DNA of 64,000 nt from Frigidibacter sp. SD6-1 (GTDB lineage: Bacteria; Pseudomonadota; Alphaproteobacteria; Rhodobacterales; Rhodobacteraceae). Under the pieces are notes generated by a model. It saw only the letters and a program-made list of their open reading frames with translations, was not told the origin of the DNA and made no database searches. This document shows, piece by piece, positions 1 through 8,290 of this stretch (positions within the stretch are counted from its first letter, which is position 1; each line of letters starts with the position of its first letter). Made by a program: the position numbers and the translations under genes. The DNA lies in contig NZ_JARJNR010000008.1 of NCBI RefSeq assembly GCF_030143255.1, forward strand, positions 1-64,000. Direction: 5' to 3'.

Positions 1-78
1 GCCCTCCAAAGAATCCATATCACCCCTCACCGCCAGAGATATTTCTCAAATGCGATTCCCCTGCTGTTTTCAGGCGGA

Positions 79-138
79 GCGCGGCGCTGTGGCGCCGCGC
101 AAGCCATCTCTCGCACCCCGGACATGGGTCCGGGGTGC
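79..138. terminator. Two adjacent GC-rich hairpins
   Basis: Bases 79-100 form a 9-bp stem (GCGCGGCGC) with a 4-base loop, and 113-138 form an 11-bp stem (GCACCCCGGAC) with loop ATGG. They lie downstream of the DUF2461 gene on the minus strand. There is no clear T-run, so termination or mRNA 3'-end protection is inferred. Nothing else is seen in bases 1-146. Confidence 0.4.
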
Positions 139-146
139 TCGGGATT

Positions 147-180
147 GCCTCCGGCGGAGGTACTTGGGCCAAGATGAAGG
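147..180. repeat. Intergenic repeat of the CCTCC...GGAGGTATTTG...AAGATGAAG type
   Basis: Directly after the stop of the DUF2461 gene the minus strand reads CATCTTGGCCCAAGTACC followed by CTCCGCCGGAGG. An almost identical stretch follows the GNAT gene at 57193-57223, and looser relatives occur at 22226-22275 and 54881-54921. It is a dispersed intergenic element of unknown function; its position after stop codons suggests a 3'-end signal. Confidence 0.5.
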
Positions 181-181
181 G

Positions 182-856
182 TCAGGCGCAGAGCCAGGCA
201 AGAAGCGGAAGGTGTGCGCGCGCGATGGCTGCGAGCCGTTCGGGCGCCTCTGGCGTGAAGAGCCAGTCTGGCGGCGCGAGATTCTCTTGCGTCCGGGCGA
301 TCAGACTCTTGCGGCGCAGGAGATGATCCCAGCCCGGCTCGGTCTCGTACCCTTTGGGCGTGCGGGCAAGATCGGGCGCGTCGAGCGTGCTGCCCGCCTC
401 CGCCGCCCGGTCGAGCGCAGACAGGAGCGCCGCGCGGTCCTCAGCATCGCACATGCGCGCGCGCATCCGGTCGAGCGCTGCGGGGTCCAGCCCATAATGC
501 CCGGCGCCGTAGCCGAGGCCCTCGGGCGTCAGCACGATATGCATGCCCGGCACCTTGTTGAAGGCAGACCCGGTTGACAGGATCAGGTGCAGCGAGGGCT
601 GATAGGGCGTCTTGTCCCTGGAAAAGCGCGTGTCGCGGTGGATGCGGCGGAGCGACTGGTTGAGCTTCGGCACGGCGAGAAGCCGGGGTTCCATCCGGTC
701 GCAAAGGGGTGCCAGCGCCGCGATCAGGTCGAACCCGGCAGAAAGCCAGTGTGCCTCATAGTCCGCCCGATGGTCTTCAAACCAACCACGGTCGTTGTTC
801 TGCTCGAGATCGGCGAGGAAATCGAAGGTCGCGCGCGGCAGTCCGCTGTAGGTCAT
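182..856 (-). CDS. DUF2461 (TIGR02453) family protein
   Basis: The 224-residue product matches the DUF2461/TIGR02453 family in length and in its hallmark stretches: an N-terminal F-x-F-L-x-x-L-x-x-N-N-x-R-x-W-F-x-x-H (about residues 10-30), then R-I-x-R-D-x-R-F-S-x-D-K-x-P-Y (about 70-82). These proteins are soluble and have no established function. The start is supported by a strong GGAGG nine bases upstream of the ATG. It is transcribed away from psuK, so bases 857-951 must hold both promoters. No membrane segment or signal peptide is seen. Confidence 0.9.
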   Translation of the reverse strand: MTYSGLPRATFDFLADLEQNNDRGWFEDHRADYEAHWLSAGFDLIAALAPLCDRMEPRLLAVPKLNQSLRRIHRDTRFSRDKTPYQPSLHLILSTGSAFNKVPGMHIVLTPEGLGYGAGHYGLDPAALDRMRARMCDAEDRAALLSALDRAAEAGSTLDAPDLARTPKGYETEPGWDHLLRRKSLIARTQENLAPPDWLFTPEAPERLAAIARAHLPLLAWLCA

Positions 857-951
857 GGGTCACCTCCCCGACCATTCTGCCATGATCTGATCGGCCTTGG
901 TCAAACAATCTCCGGCTTGCGCCGCGCCTTTTGGCGTTGCATCTAGCGGGA

Positions 952-1851
952 ATGACCAGCGCATCCCCCGACATTCTCTGCATCGGTTCGGTCCTGTGGG
1001 ACATCATCGGCCGCACGCCTGCACATATGGAGGCGGGCGCCGATGTGCCCGGCCGCATCAGCCGCCTGCCGGGCGGCGTGGCGATGAACATCGCGATGAC
1101 ACTCTCGCGCTTCGGCCTGCGGCCCGCCGTCCTGACGGCCATCGGCCGTGACGCCGAGGGCGAGGAGATGATCGCCGCGTCGGCGGGGCTTGGCGTCGAT
1201 TGCAGCCTTGCCTACCGGTCCGACGACCTGCCGACCGACCGTTACATGGCGATCGAGGGCGGCAACGGTTTGATTGCCGCGATTGCGGATGCCCATTCGC
1301 TGGAACGCGCGGGCGACAAGATCCTCGCGCCGCTCGGTGATGGCCGGCTTGGCCGCGCGGGTGCGCCCTGGGCGGGGCCGATCGCGCTTGATGGCAATCT
1401 GACCGTGAGCCTTCTGTCCGAGATTGCCGCCTCGCCGCTTTTTGCCAGTGCTGACCTTCGCATCGCGCCCGCCTCGCCGGGCAAGGCAGAGCGGCTGCTG
1501 CCGATCCTGCCGATGGAAAATGCCACGATCTATGTAAACCTTGAAGAGGCCGGGCTGTTGTGCCAGCGCCGCTTCCACTCGGCGCCCGAGGCGGCCGAGG
1601 GACTTCTGGCACGCGGTGCGCGCCGGGTGCTGGTGACGAACGGCGGTCAGGCGGCGGCTGACGGTGCCATCGGTGAAGGCGTCATCAGCGCCCCGCCCCG
1701 GCCGGTTCTGGTGACACGTGTGACCGGCGCGGGCGATACGTTCATGGCGGCGCACCTCGTGGCCGAGCGACGCGGCGCGACCCGCGCCGATGCGCTTGCG
1801 GCCGCGCTGGAGGCTGCGGCCCTTTACGTTTCGGGAGATATCACATCATGA
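952..1851 (+). CDS. psuK: Pseudouridine kinase (PfkB family)
   Basis: A 299-residue PfkB-type sugar/nucleoside kinase. The N-terminus D-I-L-C-I-G-S-V-L-W-D is the usual first strand, followed by the G-G-V-A-M-N substrate region and, near the C-terminus, T-G-A-G-D-T-F with the catalytic Asp at about residue 262. On its own the family does not define the substrate, but the stop overlaps the start of psuG (ATGA), and that pairing identifies pseudouridine kinase: it phosphorylates pseudouridine to the 5'-phosphate that PsuG cleaves. The ATG at 952 is preferred over a TTG at 931. A right-half RutR-like sequence (TGGTCAA, 898-904) lies upstream but has no matching left half. Confidence 0.85.
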   Translation: MTSASPDILCIGSVLWDIIGRTPAHMEAGADVPGRISRLPGGVAMNIAMTLSRFGLRPAVLTAIGRDAEGEEMIAASAGLGVDCSLAYRSDDLPTDRYMAIEGGNGLIAAIADAHSLERAGDKILAPLGDGRLGRAGAPWAGPIALDGNLTVSLLSEIAASPLFASADLRIAPASPGKAERLLPILPMENATIYVNLEEAGLLCQRRFHSAPEAAEGLLARGARRVLVTNGGQAAADGAIGEGVISAPPRPVLVTRVTGAGDTFMAAHLVAERRGATRADALAAALEAAALYVSGDITS

Positions 1852-2765
1852 CGGCCCTGCCGCTGCACCGTTCGCCCGAGGTTGCCGAGGCGGCGGCCGC
1901 GGGCCGCGCCATCGTCGCGCTGGAATCGACGATCATCACCCATGGCATGCCCTATCCGCAGAACCTCGAAACCGCGCGCCGGGTCGAGGCCGAGGTGCGG
2001 GCGGCGGGGGCGGTTCCCGCCACCATCGCGGTCATGGCCGGCGCTATCCATGTCGGCCTTGATGATGCGGGGCTGGAGGATCTTGCCCGCACGCCGGACG
2101 CGATGAAGCTCAGCCGCGCCGATATCGCCGCCTGCCTCGCCTCGGGGCGGACCGGCGCCACGACGGTTGCCGCGACGATGATCTGCGCCCATCTGGCCGG
2201 GATCGAGACCTTTGCGACCGGCGGTATCGGCGGCGTCCATCGCGGCGCCGAGACGAGTTTCGACATTTCCGCCGACCTGCACGAGTTGGCGCAGACGCCG
2301 GTCACCGTGGTCGCCGCCGGGGCAAAGGCGATCCTCGACCTGCCGAAGACGCTTGAGGTGCTGGAAACCCTGGGCGTGCCGGTCATCGCCTACGGCCAGG
2401 ATGACTTTCCCGCCTTCTGGTCGCGCGCCTCGGGCCTTCGCGCGCCGCTGCGCATGAACAGCGCGCCCGAGATTGCCCGCGCCCACAGGATGCGGGGCGC
2501 GCTCGGGCTTTCGGGCGGCCAGCTTGTCGCCAATCCGATCCCCGCCGAGGCAGAGATTCCGCGCGAGGTGATCGTGCCGGTGATCGAGGCTGCCCTTGCC
2601 GATGCGGAACGTGACGGGATCGCCGCCAAAGCGGTCACGCCCTACCTTCTCGACCGGATCTTCCGGCTGACGGACGGGCGCTCGCTTGAGGCCAATATCG
2701 CCCTTGTCCTCAACAATGCCCGCCTTGCATCGGCCATCGCGATTTCGCTCGCTTCCGGCCATTGA
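1848..2765 (+). CDS. psuG: Pseudouridine-5'-phosphate glycosidase
   Basis: 305 residues, the normal PsuG length. The enzyme reversibly cleaves the C-C glycosidic bond of pseudouridine 5'-phosphate to uracil and ribose 5-phosphate in the cytosol. Family landmarks visible are A-L-E-S-T-I-I-T-H-G-M-P-Y-P near residue 23 (Glu26 matching the catalytic Glu), T-G-G-I-G-G-V-H-R near 124, and G-A-K-A-I-L-D-L-P-K-T with Lys160 at the Schiff-base position. It is translationally coupled to psuK by a 4-base overlap. The uracil product would feed PreTA, HydA and the amidase encoded downstream in this window. Confidence 0.95.
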   Translation: MTALPLHRSPEVAEAAAAGRAIVALESTIITHGMPYPQNLETARRVEAEVRAAGAVPATIAVMAGAIHVGLDDAGLEDLARTPDAMKLSRADIAACLASGRTGATTVAATMICAHLAGIETFATGGIGGVHRGAETSFDISADLHELAQTPVTVVAAGAKAILDLPKTLEVLETLGVPVIAYGQDDFPAFWSRASGLRAPLRMNSAPEIARAHRMRGALGLSGGQLVANPIPAEAEIPREVIVPVIEAALADAERDGIAAKAVTPYLLDRIFRLTDGRSLEANIALVLNNARLASAIAISLASGH

Positions 2766-2813
2766 TAGGGCGAGAGCACTTGCCTAAGTTCGAAGGCAAG
2801 GGAAGGGAACGCC

Positions 2814-3524
2814 ATGACCGCCGAACCGCAGCATCCGCCTGCCCATAGCCATGCCCGACGCACCCTCCTCGGGGCGTTCCGGGCGAATTTCCTGACCGGT
2901 CTGGTGGTCGTCCTGCCCGTCGGGCTGACCATCTGGCTCATCTGGAAGATCGTCGGCTGGATCGACAGCTGGGTTCTGCCCTTCGTGCCCTACGCCTTCC
3001 ATCCGGACGTGATGCTCGACCGCTATCTCGGCTATCAGCCGCCGGTGTCGATCCGTGGCTTCGGCGTGATCATCTTCCTCGTCTTTACCATCTTCGTCGG
3101 CTGGATCGCCAAGGGGCTGATCGGGCGGCAGATGATCGGCTGGGGCGAAGGCCTAGTTGACCGGATGCCCTTCGTCCGCTCGATCTACAACGGATTGAAG
3201 CAGATCGCGGAAACCGTCTTTTCCCAAAGCGAATCGAAGTTCGACACGGCCTGCCTGATCGAATATCCGCGCCCCGGCATCTGGGCGGTGGGCTTTGTCT
3301 CGACCGCCGCGAAGGGCGAGATCGCCGAGAAGATACCGGTTTCCGGTGAATTGCTGACGGTCTTCCTGCCGACCACACCGAACCCGACCTCGGGCTTCCT
3401 GCTCTATGTGCCACGCACGGATGTGATCTTGCTGGACAAGATGGGGGTCGAGGATGCCGCCAAGCTGATCATCTCTGCCGGTCTCGTCTACCCGGCCGAA
3501 AAGGCCGCGATCGCGGCCCGCTGA
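2814..3524 (+). CDS. DUF502 family inner-membrane protein
   Basis: 236 residues. Two strong transmembrane helices are visible, at about residues 27-52 (L-T-G-L-V-V-V-L-P-V-G-L-T) and 80-102 (I-I-F-L-V-F-T-I-F-V-G-W). They are followed by the family core P-F-V-R-S-I-Y-N-G-L-K-Q and P-T-T-P-N-P-T-S-G-F-L. DUF502 proteins are widespread in Proteobacteria and of unknown function. The gene stands 48 bp after psuG and may be co-transcribed, but the role is probably unrelated. It converges with the XRE regulator across a hairpin. Confidence 0.9.
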   Translation: MTAEPQHPPAHSHARRTLLGAFRANFLTGLVVVLPVGLTIWLIWKIVGWIDSWVLPFVPYAFHPDVMLDRYLGYQPPVSIRGFGVIIFLVFTIFVGWIAKGLIGRQMIGWGEGLVDRMPFVRSIYNGLKQIAETVFSQSESKFDTACLIEYPRPGIWAVGFVSTAAKGEIAEKIPVSGELLTVFLPTTPNPTSGFLLYVPRTDVILLDKMGVEDAAKLIISAGLVYPAEKAAIAAR

Positions 3525-3528
3525 GGGC

Positions 3529-3560
3529 GCGCAGGGGGCGTCGGGGGATCGCCCCCGCGC
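3529..3560. terminator. Hairpin between convergent genes
   Basis: GGGGGCG (3534-3540) pairs with CGCCCCC (3550-3556) around a 9-base loop, with GCGC flanks that can extend the stem. It sits between the convergent DUF502 and XRE genes and could terminate both. It lacks a T-run. Confidence 0.4.
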
Positions 3561-3572
3561 GGTCGCATAGAG

Positions 3573-4871
3573 CTAGGCGGCAACGATAGAGGGTTCGCGC
3601 CGCGCCGGGCAGGCGGTCTCGGCGCAGACACGGCAGGAGGAGCCCACGGCACGCGCTGTATCGGGCGCGGCCCGCAGGGGAAGCAGAAGCATCCAGGCTT
3701 CGGTCACCGGCGGCGCGGCAAGGCCCGCCGGATAGGCTCTCTCCGCCCAGGCATAGGCGCGGAACAGCCCGCCGCTGCCGCGCGCGGCGGTCCGCAGAAG
3801 CGTCGAGACCGGGGTGAAAGGCTGCGACAATGCCTCGTAAAGCGGCCAGAGCGCACAGGCCGCGCCGAAGCGCGGCAGGGCGAAGCCCGCGCAGGGGCGG
3901 CGGAAGGTGAGCGTGCCGGACGCGTCGCAGGCCACCGCCGCAGCCCCTTCCGGAAAGGCGGGCGTCCCGGTTTCGGCAGGGGACGACGGCAGCAGCGCCA
4001 AGCGCCGAAGGACCAGCGCGGGAGGCAACCCCAGTCGTGTCGCGACCTCGAACGGATCGCCGGTAGCGGCGTGAACCGGCGCGAGCGCCGCGTCGGGCAA
4101 CAGCCGCAGGTCGGACAGATGCCGTGCGATCAGGCGCCCGGCAAGCTCTTGGGCAGCGCCCGAGGCAAGGTCCGGCGCGGGATCGTCGGCACCCCCGCCC
4201 GGTCCCGGCAGTTCCCAGCCGCGCGAGGCGAGCCAGGCCTCGACCTCTTCCTGAGGGGCGGCCAGTCCCGCCTCGGGCGCATGCGCCTGATCGAGCCAGG
4301 CGGCAAGCGCGGTCGAGACCTCGGTCAGGCGGATGCTGTCGGCGTAAATGTTGCGGTGAAAGCGGGCGCGCCATTCGGGGTCGAGGTCGCTTTCCTCGGC
4401 GAGGATGGCCGAGCTCGAGCGGATCGCGGTGATCGCCGAGAGGACTTCGTGCAGCGAGGCCGACAGGAACGGGTCCTGCGCCATCCGTTCCGACAGGGTC
4501 TCGATCCGCCGCGTCAGGCTTTGCACACGTCCCTGACGTTCGGCCAGGAGGGCGGCCCAACCGGGAAAGCGGCTGACGAATTCCTCGATGCGCGCCGTTT
4601 CCGGCGGCGCCGCCGTCGGCTCGACACTCGCCGCCGCTTCTGTCAGCGCCTGAAGAAGCGCCCCTTCCGCCCCTTCGGCCAGCAGTCCGGTTTCGACACC
4701 AAGCGTCGCGGCAAGCCTTTCCAGCAGCTCGGGCCCGACCGGGCGGCGATTATGTTCGATGAGATTGAGATAGGCAGGCGAGACGCCCGCGCGGCGGGCG
4801 CAATCGGCTTGCGTCAGGCCAAGCAGCAAACGCCGTTCGCGGATGCGGGTTCCTGTTAGCGCGCGGCGCAT
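3573..4871 (-). CDS. XRE-family regulator with DUF2083 domain (ScfR/RamB type)
   Basis: 432 residues. An N-terminal helix-turn-helix (about 8-62; L-G-L-T-Q-A-D-C-A-R-R-A-G-V-S then Y-L-N-L-I-E-H-N-R-R) is followed by a long central region and a C-terminal DUF2083-like part ending in the Cys-rich C-R-V-C-A-E-T-A-C-P-A-R. This layout is that of short-chain acyl-CoA-responsive regulators that control propionate and glyoxylate metabolism in other bacteria. The ligand here is not known. It lies downstream of a small lipoprotein gene on the same strand. Confidence 0.85.
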   Translation of the reverse strand: MRRALTGTRIRERRLLLGLTQADCARRAGVSPAYLNLIEHNRRPVGPELLERLAATLGVETGLLAEGAEGALLQALTEAAASVEPTAAPPETARIEEFVSRFPGWAALLAERQGRVQSLTRRIETLSERMAQDPFLSASLHEVLSAITAIRSSSAILAEESDLDPEWRARFHRNIYADSIRLTEVSTALAAWLDQAHAPEAGLAAPQEEVEAWLASRGWELPGPGGGADDPAPDLASGAAQELAGRLIARHLSDLRLLPDAALAPVHAATGDPFEVATRLGLPPALVLRRLALLPSSPAETGTPAFPEGAAAVACDASGTLTFRRPCAGFALPRFGAACALWPLYEALSQPFTPVSTLLRTAARGSGGLFRAYAWAERAYPAGLAAPPVTEAWMLLLPLRAAPDTARAVGSSCRVCAETACPARREPSIVAA

Positions 4872-4940
4872 GTGCCCTCCTTTACAGGAGGGAGTTTACA
4901 GGATTTTCAAGCAAGGAAAACCGCAAGCGAGTCCTGCAAC

Positions 4941-5105
4941 TCAATTCGACGGGCAGTTCGGCGGCGCCACGTCATGGATGCGTGGCACGGCGGGCACGTC
5001 GCCCAGGCATTCGGTCAGTTTCGGCTGGCCACGGTTGCAGGCCGAGAGGGCCGCCAGAATGACCGCTGCGGCGAAAACCGACTTTATCCGACCAATATTC
5101 CGCAC
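4941..5105 (-). CDS. Small lipoprotein (54 aa)
   Basis: A short gene starting at GTG 5105, with AGGAGG seven bases upstream. It encodes a basic N-terminus (M-R-N-I-G-R-I-K), a hydrophobic stretch (V-F-A-A-A-V-I-L-A-A) and the lipobox L-S-A-C, so Cys23 would be lipidated after signal peptidase II cleavage. The mature peptide of about 32 residues has two more Cys, suggesting one disulphide, and several Pro. It would be anchored in the inner or outer membrane facing the periplasm. It lies between the ABC binding-protein gene and the XRE regulator on the same strand. No family is recognised. Confidence 0.7.
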   Translation of the reverse strand: MRNIGRIKSVFAAAVILAALSACNRGQPKLTECLGDVPAVPRIHDVAPPNCPSN

Positions 5106-5161
5106 CGGCGCCTCCTGTCTCTGTCACCCTTCTAACGGCTTTTTCGCCGCCGCCAAGGGTG

Positions 5162-5193
5162 AAAGGCAAGGCGCGGAGGAAGACCTCCGCGCC
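5162..5193 (-). terminator. Terminator after the ABC binding-protein gene
   Basis: On the minus strand GGCGCGGAGG pairs with CCTCCGCGCC around loop TCTT (5170-5193), followed by TTGCCTTT. The stem starts 20 bases after the stop codon of the binding-protein gene, so it probably ends the pyrimidine transport operon. Confidence 0.65.
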
Positions 5194-5213
5194 CCTTGAT
5201 CCTCGTACAGACC

Positions 5214-6197
5214 TTACTGGAGCGCCTTGTCGGTGATCTGGTGCGTCCAGGCCCCTTCCGGCGCCTTCGTGATCACCGGGTCCGACCCGCCCGACATCAG
5301 CGCATCGACCGTGCGCTGGTAGTCCGCCTCGTCCAGCGCGCCGTTCGATCCGGCGGTCAGCTTGGCGATCTCGCCCATCATCCGCTTCTGGTGGGCTTCG
5401 GTCTGCGCGCCGGTGGCGTCATTATCGAGAACGATCATCGCCGCGTCATCGGGATTTTCCTCGGCCCATTTCCAGCCCTTCATGGAGGCGCGGACGAAAC
5501 GCACCATCTTGTCCTCGAAGGCCGGGTCGGCGAGCTTTTCCTCCATGACGTATAGCCCGTCCTCCAGCGTCGCCACGCCCTCGTCCTCGTACTTGAAGAC
5601 GACAAGGTCTTCGGGCGTCAGCCCGGCGTCGATGACCTGCCAATACTCGTTGTAGGTCATGGTCGAGACGCAGGCCGCTTGGCTCTGCAGAAGCGGATCG
5701 ACGTTGAAGCCCTGCTTCAGGACCGTCACGCCGCCGTCCGACCCGTCGGTCTTCAGGCCAAGCTTGTTCATCCAGTTCAGGAACGGATATTCATTGCCGC
5801 CGAACCAGACACCCAGCGTCTTGCCCGCGAAATCGGCCGAGGTGGCGACGCCGCTGTCCTTGCGGCAGGTCAGCATCATGCCTGACGATTTGAAGGGTTG
5901 GGCGATGTTCACCAGCGGCAGACCCTTTTCGCGCGCAGCCAGGGCCGAGGGCATCCAGTCGATGACCACATCCGCGCCGCCGCCAGCGATCACCTGCGTG
6001 GGCGCCACGTCCGGGCCGCCGGGAAGGATGGTGACATTCAGCCCCTCTTCCTCGTAGAACCCTTGTGCCTGGGCCACGTAATAGCCCGCGAACTGGGCCT
6101 GTGTGACCCATTTCAGCTGCAGCGTCACATCGTCTGCTGCCTGCGCGCCGCCAGCGCCTAGCGCGGCAAGGATGGCGCCCGTCAGTAGCTTCCTCAT
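5214..6197 (-). CDS. ABC transporter substrate-binding protein (NMT1/THI5-like)
   Basis: 327 residues with a signal peptide (about 1-20, ending A-G-G-A-Q-A) and a periplasmic NMT1/THI5-type binding domain (L-Q-L-K-W-V-T-Q-A-Q-F-A-G-Y-Y-V-A early in the mature protein). The family binds thiamine precursors, taurine, riboflavin and pyrimidine-like ligands. Its place at the end of an operon with hydA and a beta-ureidopropionase argues for uracil, dihydropyrimidines or a related ring. The ATG at 6197 is preferred because it begins the signal peptide and has GGAGG eight bases upstream. A small CGCCGG/CCGGCG stem (6220-6237) lies between the upstream permease and this gene. Substrate is inferred from context only. 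Confidence 0.88.
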   Translation of the reverse strand: MRKLLTGAILAALGAGGAQAADDVTLQLKWVTQAQFAGYYVAQAQGFYEEEGLNVTILPGGPDVAPTQVIAGGGADVVIDWMPSALAAREKGLPLVNIAQPFKSSGMMLTCRKDSGVATSADFAGKTLGVWFGGNEYPFLNWMNKLGLKTDGSDGGVTVLKQGFNVDPLLQSQAACVSTMTYNEYWQVIDAGLTPEDLVVFKYEDEGVATLEDGLYVMEEKLADPAFEDKMVRFVRASMKGWKWAEENPDDAAMIVLDNDATGAQTEAHQKRMMGEIAKLTAGSNGALDEADYQRTVDALMSGGSDPVITKAPEGAWTHQITDKALQ

Positions 6198-6243
6198 TCC
6201 TTCGACCTCCATGTTGCGTCGCCGGTTTGGCCCGGCGCCTGAG

Positions 6244-7089
6244 TCACGTTCTTTGCGACGGATGCCAGAAAGTCATCCGTCGTTCGATCAGCGCGACAAG
6301 GCCGTAGAAGGCCGAGCCCGCCAATGCCGCCACCGCAATCTCTGCCCAGATCATGTCGAGCGCAAGCTGCCCGATCGAGGCGTTGATGCGGAACCCCATG
6401 CCGACGATGGGGCTGCCGAAAAATTCCGCGACGATGGCGCCGATGAGGGCGAGCGTCGAGGAAATCTTCAGCCCGTTGAAGATGAAGGGCATGGCCGCGG
6501 GCAGCCTAAGCTTTGCCAGCGTCTGCCAGTAGCTCGCCGAATAGGTGGCCATCAGGTCGCGCTGCATCGCGTCCGTCGCCTTCAGCCCTGCGACCGTGTT
6601 CACCAGCATCGGGAAGAAGACCATGATGACGACGACCGCCGCCTTCGACTGCCAGTCGAAACCGAACCACATGACCATGATCGGCGCCACCCCGACGATG
6701 GGCAGCGCCGCCACGAAATTGCCGACCGGCAACAGGCCTTTCTGAAGGAACGGCGACCGGTCGATGGCAATCGCCGTCAAGACCGCCGCGCCACAACCCA
6801 GCAGATAGCCAGTCAACGCGCCCTTCACTGCCGTCTGCCAGAAATCGGCGCCCAGCGTCGGCAGGCTGGAGCCGATCCGCGCAGCGACGGCGGAGGGCGG
6901 CGGCAGGATCACCGGGCTGACACCGAGGCCACGCACCAGACCCTCCCAGAGGACCAGGACCGTGATGCCGAAGATCACCGGCACGGCCAGCTGTCCGACC
7001 CGGGTCCGCGCCGCCCGCGAATGCGACAGCCGGACGTTCACATACCAGCCGCCCGCCCAGGCGGCGAGTGCAAGTGTCACCCAGCTCAT
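6244..7089 (-). CDS. ABC transporter permease 1
   Basis: 281-residue integral membrane permease of the SsuC/ThiX (BPD_transp_1) class with about six helices. The EAA-type loop is near residues 160-190 (A-T-Y-S-A-S-Y-W-Q-T-L-A-K-L-R-L-P-A-A-M-P). Its start overlaps the stop of the second permease by 4 bases, so the pair is translationally coupled and probably forms a heterodimeric channel with the ATPase encoded at 8291-9091. The import role is inferred from the periplasmic binding protein encoded immediately downstream. Confidence 0.9.
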   Translation of the reverse strand: MSWVTLALAAWAGGWYVNVRLSHSRAARTRVGQLAVPVIFGITVLVLWEGLVRGLGVSPVILPPPSAVAARIGSSLPTLGADFWQTAVKGALTGYLLGCGAAVLTAIAIDRSPFLQKGLLPVGNFVAALPIVGVAPIMVMWFGFDWQSKAAVVVIMVFFPMLVNTVAGLKATDAMQRDLMATYSASYWQTLAKLRLPAAMPFIFNGLKISSTLALIGAIVAEFFGSPIVGMGFRINASIGQLALDMIWAEIAVAALAGSAFYGLVALIERRMTFWHPSQRT

Positions 7090-7952
7090 CGGACCATCCC
7101 CATGCGCCGCAAGGTCCCCTTCTCGATCAGGCCGATCACGATCACCATGCCCGCCGCCACGATGGCCGCCGCGAAAAGCGCGGCCCAGATCTGCACCGTC
7201 TGCCCGTAGTAGGAGCCGCTGAGAAGCCGCGCCCCTAGCCCCGCCACCGCGCCGGTCGGCAATTCGCCGACGATGGCGCCAACGAGCGAGGCCGCGATCC
7301 CGACCTTCAGCGAGGCAAAGAGATAGGGCATCGAAGACGGCACGCGCAGCTTCCAGAAGGCGCCCGCGGCACTGGCATTGTAGGTCTTCAACAGGTCAAG
7401 CTGCATCTGATCGGGGCTCCTCAGCCCCTTCACCATGCCGACCACGACCGGGAAGAAGCTGAGGTAGGCCGAGATGATCGCCTTCGGCACCAGCCCCTGC
7501 AGCCCCAGCGAATTCAGGACGACGATGATCATCGGCGCGATGGCAAGGATCGGAATGGTCTGGCTGGCAATCGCCCAGGGCATCACGGACATGTCCATCG
7601 CCCGGTTGTGAATGATCCCGACCGCCAGCAGAACGCCCAGCCCGGTGCCGATCGCAAAGCCCAGCAGCGTGGCCGAGATCGTCACCCAGCCATGATAGAC
7701 AAGGCTGCGCTTCGAGGTCACCGCCATGCCGACCGTCGATTTCCACAATTCCGCCCCGACCTGATGCGGCGTCGGCAGAACCGGGCGGTCCTGGTTCATC
7801 GTTTCGGAGACCACCTGGGAAAAGGCAGGCATGTCCGCCCCGGCGCGCGTGGCCTGATCATAGACCCAGGCGGAGTTCAGTTTCACCGCCGCAAGATACC
7901 AAAGGACGACAATGGTCGCCACGACAGTCAGGATCGGCAGGATGTTCCTCAT
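7086..7952 (-). CDS. ABC transporter permease 2
   Basis: 288 residues, with an N-terminal membrane anchor (I-L-P-I-L-T-V-V-A-T-I-V-V-L-W-Y) and a C-terminal BPD_transp_1 domain. The EAA loop is L-L-K-T-Y-N-A-S-A-A-G-A-F-W-K-L-R-V-P. The ATG at 7952 was chosen because it opens directly into the first helix and overlaps the stop of the SMR-like gene (ATGA); the longer reading from 8018 would have an unlikely Arg-rich leader. A periplasmic stretch of about 80 residues separates the first helix from the core, longer than in permease 1. Confidence 0.9.
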   Translation of the reverse strand: MRNILPILTVVATIVVLWYLAAVKLNSAWVYDQATRAGADMPAFSQVVSETMNQDRPVLPTPHQVGAELWKSTVGMAVTSKRSLVYHGWVTISATLLGFAIGTGLGVLLAVGIIHNRAMDMSVMPWAIASQTIPILAIAPMIIVVLNSLGLQGLVPKAIISAYLSFFPVVVGMVKGLRSPDQMQLDLLKTYNASAAGAFWKLRVPSSMPYLFASLKVGIAASLVGAIVGELPTGAVAGLGARLLSGSYYGQTVQIWAALFAAAIVAAGMVIVIGLIEKGTLRRMGMVR

Positions 7953-8281
7953 GCCCCCGCCCCCTTCGGCCAGGCAATCATCAGAACGGCAACCACGCCA
8001 AGCCCGATCCCGGCCCATTGCAGCCCGGTCAGCCGCTCACCAAAGGCGACCATCGCCAGAAGCGAGATCGCGACCATCTGGAAGACGACCGACATGGCAA
8101 TTGCGAGGCCGAGCCCGCTGCCGCGCATGACCTGCACCATCATCGTGTTTCCGATGCAGAAGAGCGCCAGCGCGCCGATCAGCATGGCCCAGCCGCCATT
8201 CGTGGCATGAATCTTCAGCGCGGAATTGGCCGCCATAAAAACGGCGGTCGAGCCGATAAGCCAGGGAAGAACACCGCTCAT
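7949..8281 (-). CDS. SMR-like four-helix membrane protein inside the ABC operon
   Basis: 110 residues with four predicted helices (about 5-25, 31-50, 57-78, 84-104). The last, F-G-E-R-L-T-G-L-Q-W-A-G-I-G-L-G, is typical of SMR and half-size EamA proteins. The Glu that small multidrug resistance pumps use for proton and drug binding in helix 1 (Glu14 of EmrE) is missing: Phe falls at that place when the downstream Lys is aligned. A standard proton-coupled SMR pump is therefore unlikely. It is translationally coupled to permease 2 (4-base overlap) and sits between ATPase and permease genes, so it may act with the importer or move a pathway by-product. Function unknown. Confidence 0.8.
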   Translation of the reverse strand: MSGVLPWLIGSTAVFMAANSALKIHATNGGWAMLIGALALFCIGNTMMVQVMRGSGLGLAIAMSVVFQMVAISLLAMVAFGERLTGLQWAGIGLGVVAVLMIAWPKGAGA

Positions 8282-8290
8282 GCCCGCGCC

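Noticed and set aside
868-904. RutR operator upstream of psuK
   Set aside because: TGGTCAA (898-904) is a perfect right half, but the left half is missing at the right spacing; an isolated half-site is weak evidence.
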